From: Candidatus Heimdallarchaeota archaeon | GTDB lineage: Archaea; Asgardarchaeota; Heimdallarchaeia; Heimdallarchaeales; Heimdallarchaeaceae | Reading direction: 5' to 3' | Length of the DNA: 6,198 bases | NCBI GenBank assembly: GCA_016839985.1 | Contig: JAEOTG010000400.1 | Location: 1-6,198, forward strand | Part shown: positions 5,308 to 6,198 of the stretch, piece after piece | How positions within the stretch are numbered: the first letter of the stretch is position 1 | Layout: every line of letters begins with the position of its first letter | Notes under the pieces: model-generated | Databases searched by the model: none | The model's input: only the letters and a program-made list of their open reading frames with translations | Told to the model about the DNA's origin: nothing | Position numbers and translations under genes: made by a program

Positions 5308-6124
5308 GAAGTTTAACAATGTTTCCTCCAAGAATTAAATCTTTATCTTTTTTAGATAAATTCAAGTTTCTGATTTTTTTGATGTTATTCTCTAAGTTAT
5401 TCTCCCCCATTGGAGTATCAGATCCCATCAATATCTTCTCAATGCCAAATTTATCAATAGCTCTGTAAATTCTTTTTTCTGAAATAACATGATATGGAGA
5501 AATATCAAAGTAGAAATTCTCAAGTTCTTTTCCAAATCTGATAATAGTTTCTAGCCCCATTAAATGAGCTATTGTAAAATTTGCTTCAGAATGTTGTTTA
5601 GCTAATTCAATGATTTTTTTGACTTCTTTTGGAGAATAAGGGTGGATAAATATTGGTAAATGATGTTCTTCTGCGTATTTAACCAACTGCTTCATTTCCA
5701 AACTGGAGTTATTAAATCTCATAACACACTGATGTAACTTTATTCCATTAATCTTCCATGAAATTCTTACCTGTTCTAGTTTTTCTAGAACTTTTTGTTG
5801 GTTTGGATTTAACCAGAAATATTGAATAATTCTCTCAGGATATTTCTGTTTAAAGGAATAAACAAGATCATTACCCACATCACTGTCTTTTACTCCTCCC
5901 TTAAGTTTAATAAATAAATGTAGAAACCTATTTGAAACCATGATTAAATGACGATTTTTTACTATCCGACTCTCTTTTATTTTTGGTACATTAGGTCTAT
6001 CATTTGAGCTAAATCCACCTGAGCATAAAACTACTTTATCTACACCAATTTTATCTAATAGCTTCACGAGTAAATCAGGATTACCGAATTCTCCCATAGC
6101 ATGAGCATGACCATCAATTATCAT
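5294..6124 (-). CDS. Amidohydrolase-family (Amidohydro_2-like) TIM-barrel protein
   Basis: The 276-aa protein has the landmarks of metal-dependent amidohydrolases of the Amidohydro_2/COG2159 type. These are strand MIIDGHAHA with H6 and H8 (HxH metal pair), GIKLHQ (127-132) with K129 and H131, FIHPYS (159-164) with H161, TIAHLMG (184-190) with H187, GSDTPMG (234-240) with metal-ligand D236, and a C-terminal GGNIVKLL in place of the usual G-x-N-A-x-R-L-L. All expected ligands are present, so it should be an active cytosolic hydrolase or decarboxylase; the substrate cannot be told. Residues 40-85 form an unusually basic insertion (KESRIVKNRHLIMVSNRF) between the first two barrel strands, perhaps a lid. 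ATG 6124 starts directly at the HxH strand, as is normal, with no Shine-Dalgarno. The flavodoxin-ferredoxin gene follows after 30 nt but has its own promoter, so coupling is optional. Confidence 0.9.
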   Translation of the reverse strand: MIIDGHAHAMGEFGNPDLLVKLLDKIGVDKVVLCSGGFSSNDRPNVPKIKESRIVKNRHLIMVSNRFLHLFIKLKGGVKDSDVGNDLVYSFKQKYPERIIQYFWLNPNQQKVLEKLEQVRISWKINGIKLHQCVMRFNNSSLEMKQLVKYAEEHHLPIFIHPYSPKEVKKIIELAKQHSEANFTIAHLMGLETIIRFGKELENFYFDISPYHVISEKRIYRAIDKFGIEKILMGSDTPMGENNLENNIKKIRNLNLSKKDKDLILGGNIVKLLKIL

Positions 6125-6162
6125 TCTTAATTAAAAAAGGGATTTCTACTATTTCTTTTTTT

Positions 6163-6180
6163 CTTATCTAGTATAAGTAT
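6163..6180 (-). promoter_or_regulatory. Possible TATA region of the amidohydrolase gene
   Basis: The minus strand holds ATACTTATACTAGATAAG. TTATAC, centred near 6174, would start transcription near 6149 and leave a leader of about 24 nt. It is embedded in CTTAT-N5-ATAAG (6163-6177), a short inverted repeat that may be chance. A purine-rich run (GAAAAAAAGAAA) lies downstream. The 74 nt to the window edge hold nothing else that I can support. Confidence 0.3.
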
Positions 6181-6198
6181 TCATTATTGTAGACATGA

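Overview
This is an AT-rich, gene-dense window that looks archaeal. The evidence is of four kinds: TATA boxes with purine-rich BRE-like elements about 25 nt ahead of plausible transcription starts; a mix of strong Shine-Dalgarno starts and near-leaderless starts; a TTG start codon in the first gene; and the protein families present (receiver-PAS sensor regulator, PBS-lyase-type HEAT repeats, EFR1-type flavodoxin/ferredoxin fusion). The combination would fit an Asgard archaeon or another anaerobic archaeal lineage, but no marker gene here settles the phylum. I see no rRNA, tRNA, CRISPR array, IS element or phage gene, and no gene-free stretch over 300 bases.

Layout. Bases 1-547 (minus) hold the N-terminal part of a receiver-PAS signalling protein that runs off the left edge. 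A 108-nt divergent spacer (548-655) carries its promoter, an 18-bp inverted repeat, and probably the promoter of the plus-strand genes. Bases 656-1843 (plus) encode a 103-aa protein with an OB-fold-like look and a 280-aa HEAT-repeat protein, probably as one transcript. Bases 1940-4403 (plus) form a tight two-gene unit: a 427-aa cytosolic protein I cannot assign, then a class I/II PLP aminotransferase. A near-consensus Shine-Dalgarno fused to a 15-bp palindrome precedes the unit and an oligo-T tract follows it. Converging from the right on the minus strand are an amidohydrolase-family protein (6124-5294) and a flavodoxin-2x[4Fe-4S] ferredoxin protein (5263-4460). The latter has its own TATA box, set over the stop codon of the amidohydrolase gene.

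How the genes may work together. The left part is sensing and probable protein- or nucleic-acid-binding scaffolding. The centre is probably an amino-acid or keto-acid metabolic step in which the unassigned protein supplies or uses the aminotransferase's substrate; this is inferred from tight linkage only. The right part is a metal-dependent hydrolase or decarboxylase beside a low-potential electron carrier or flavin reductase. No complete known pathway is encoded. The best candidate for something undescribed is the 427-aa protein paired with the aminotransferase, together with the palindromes in front of it and in front of the receiver-PAS gene.
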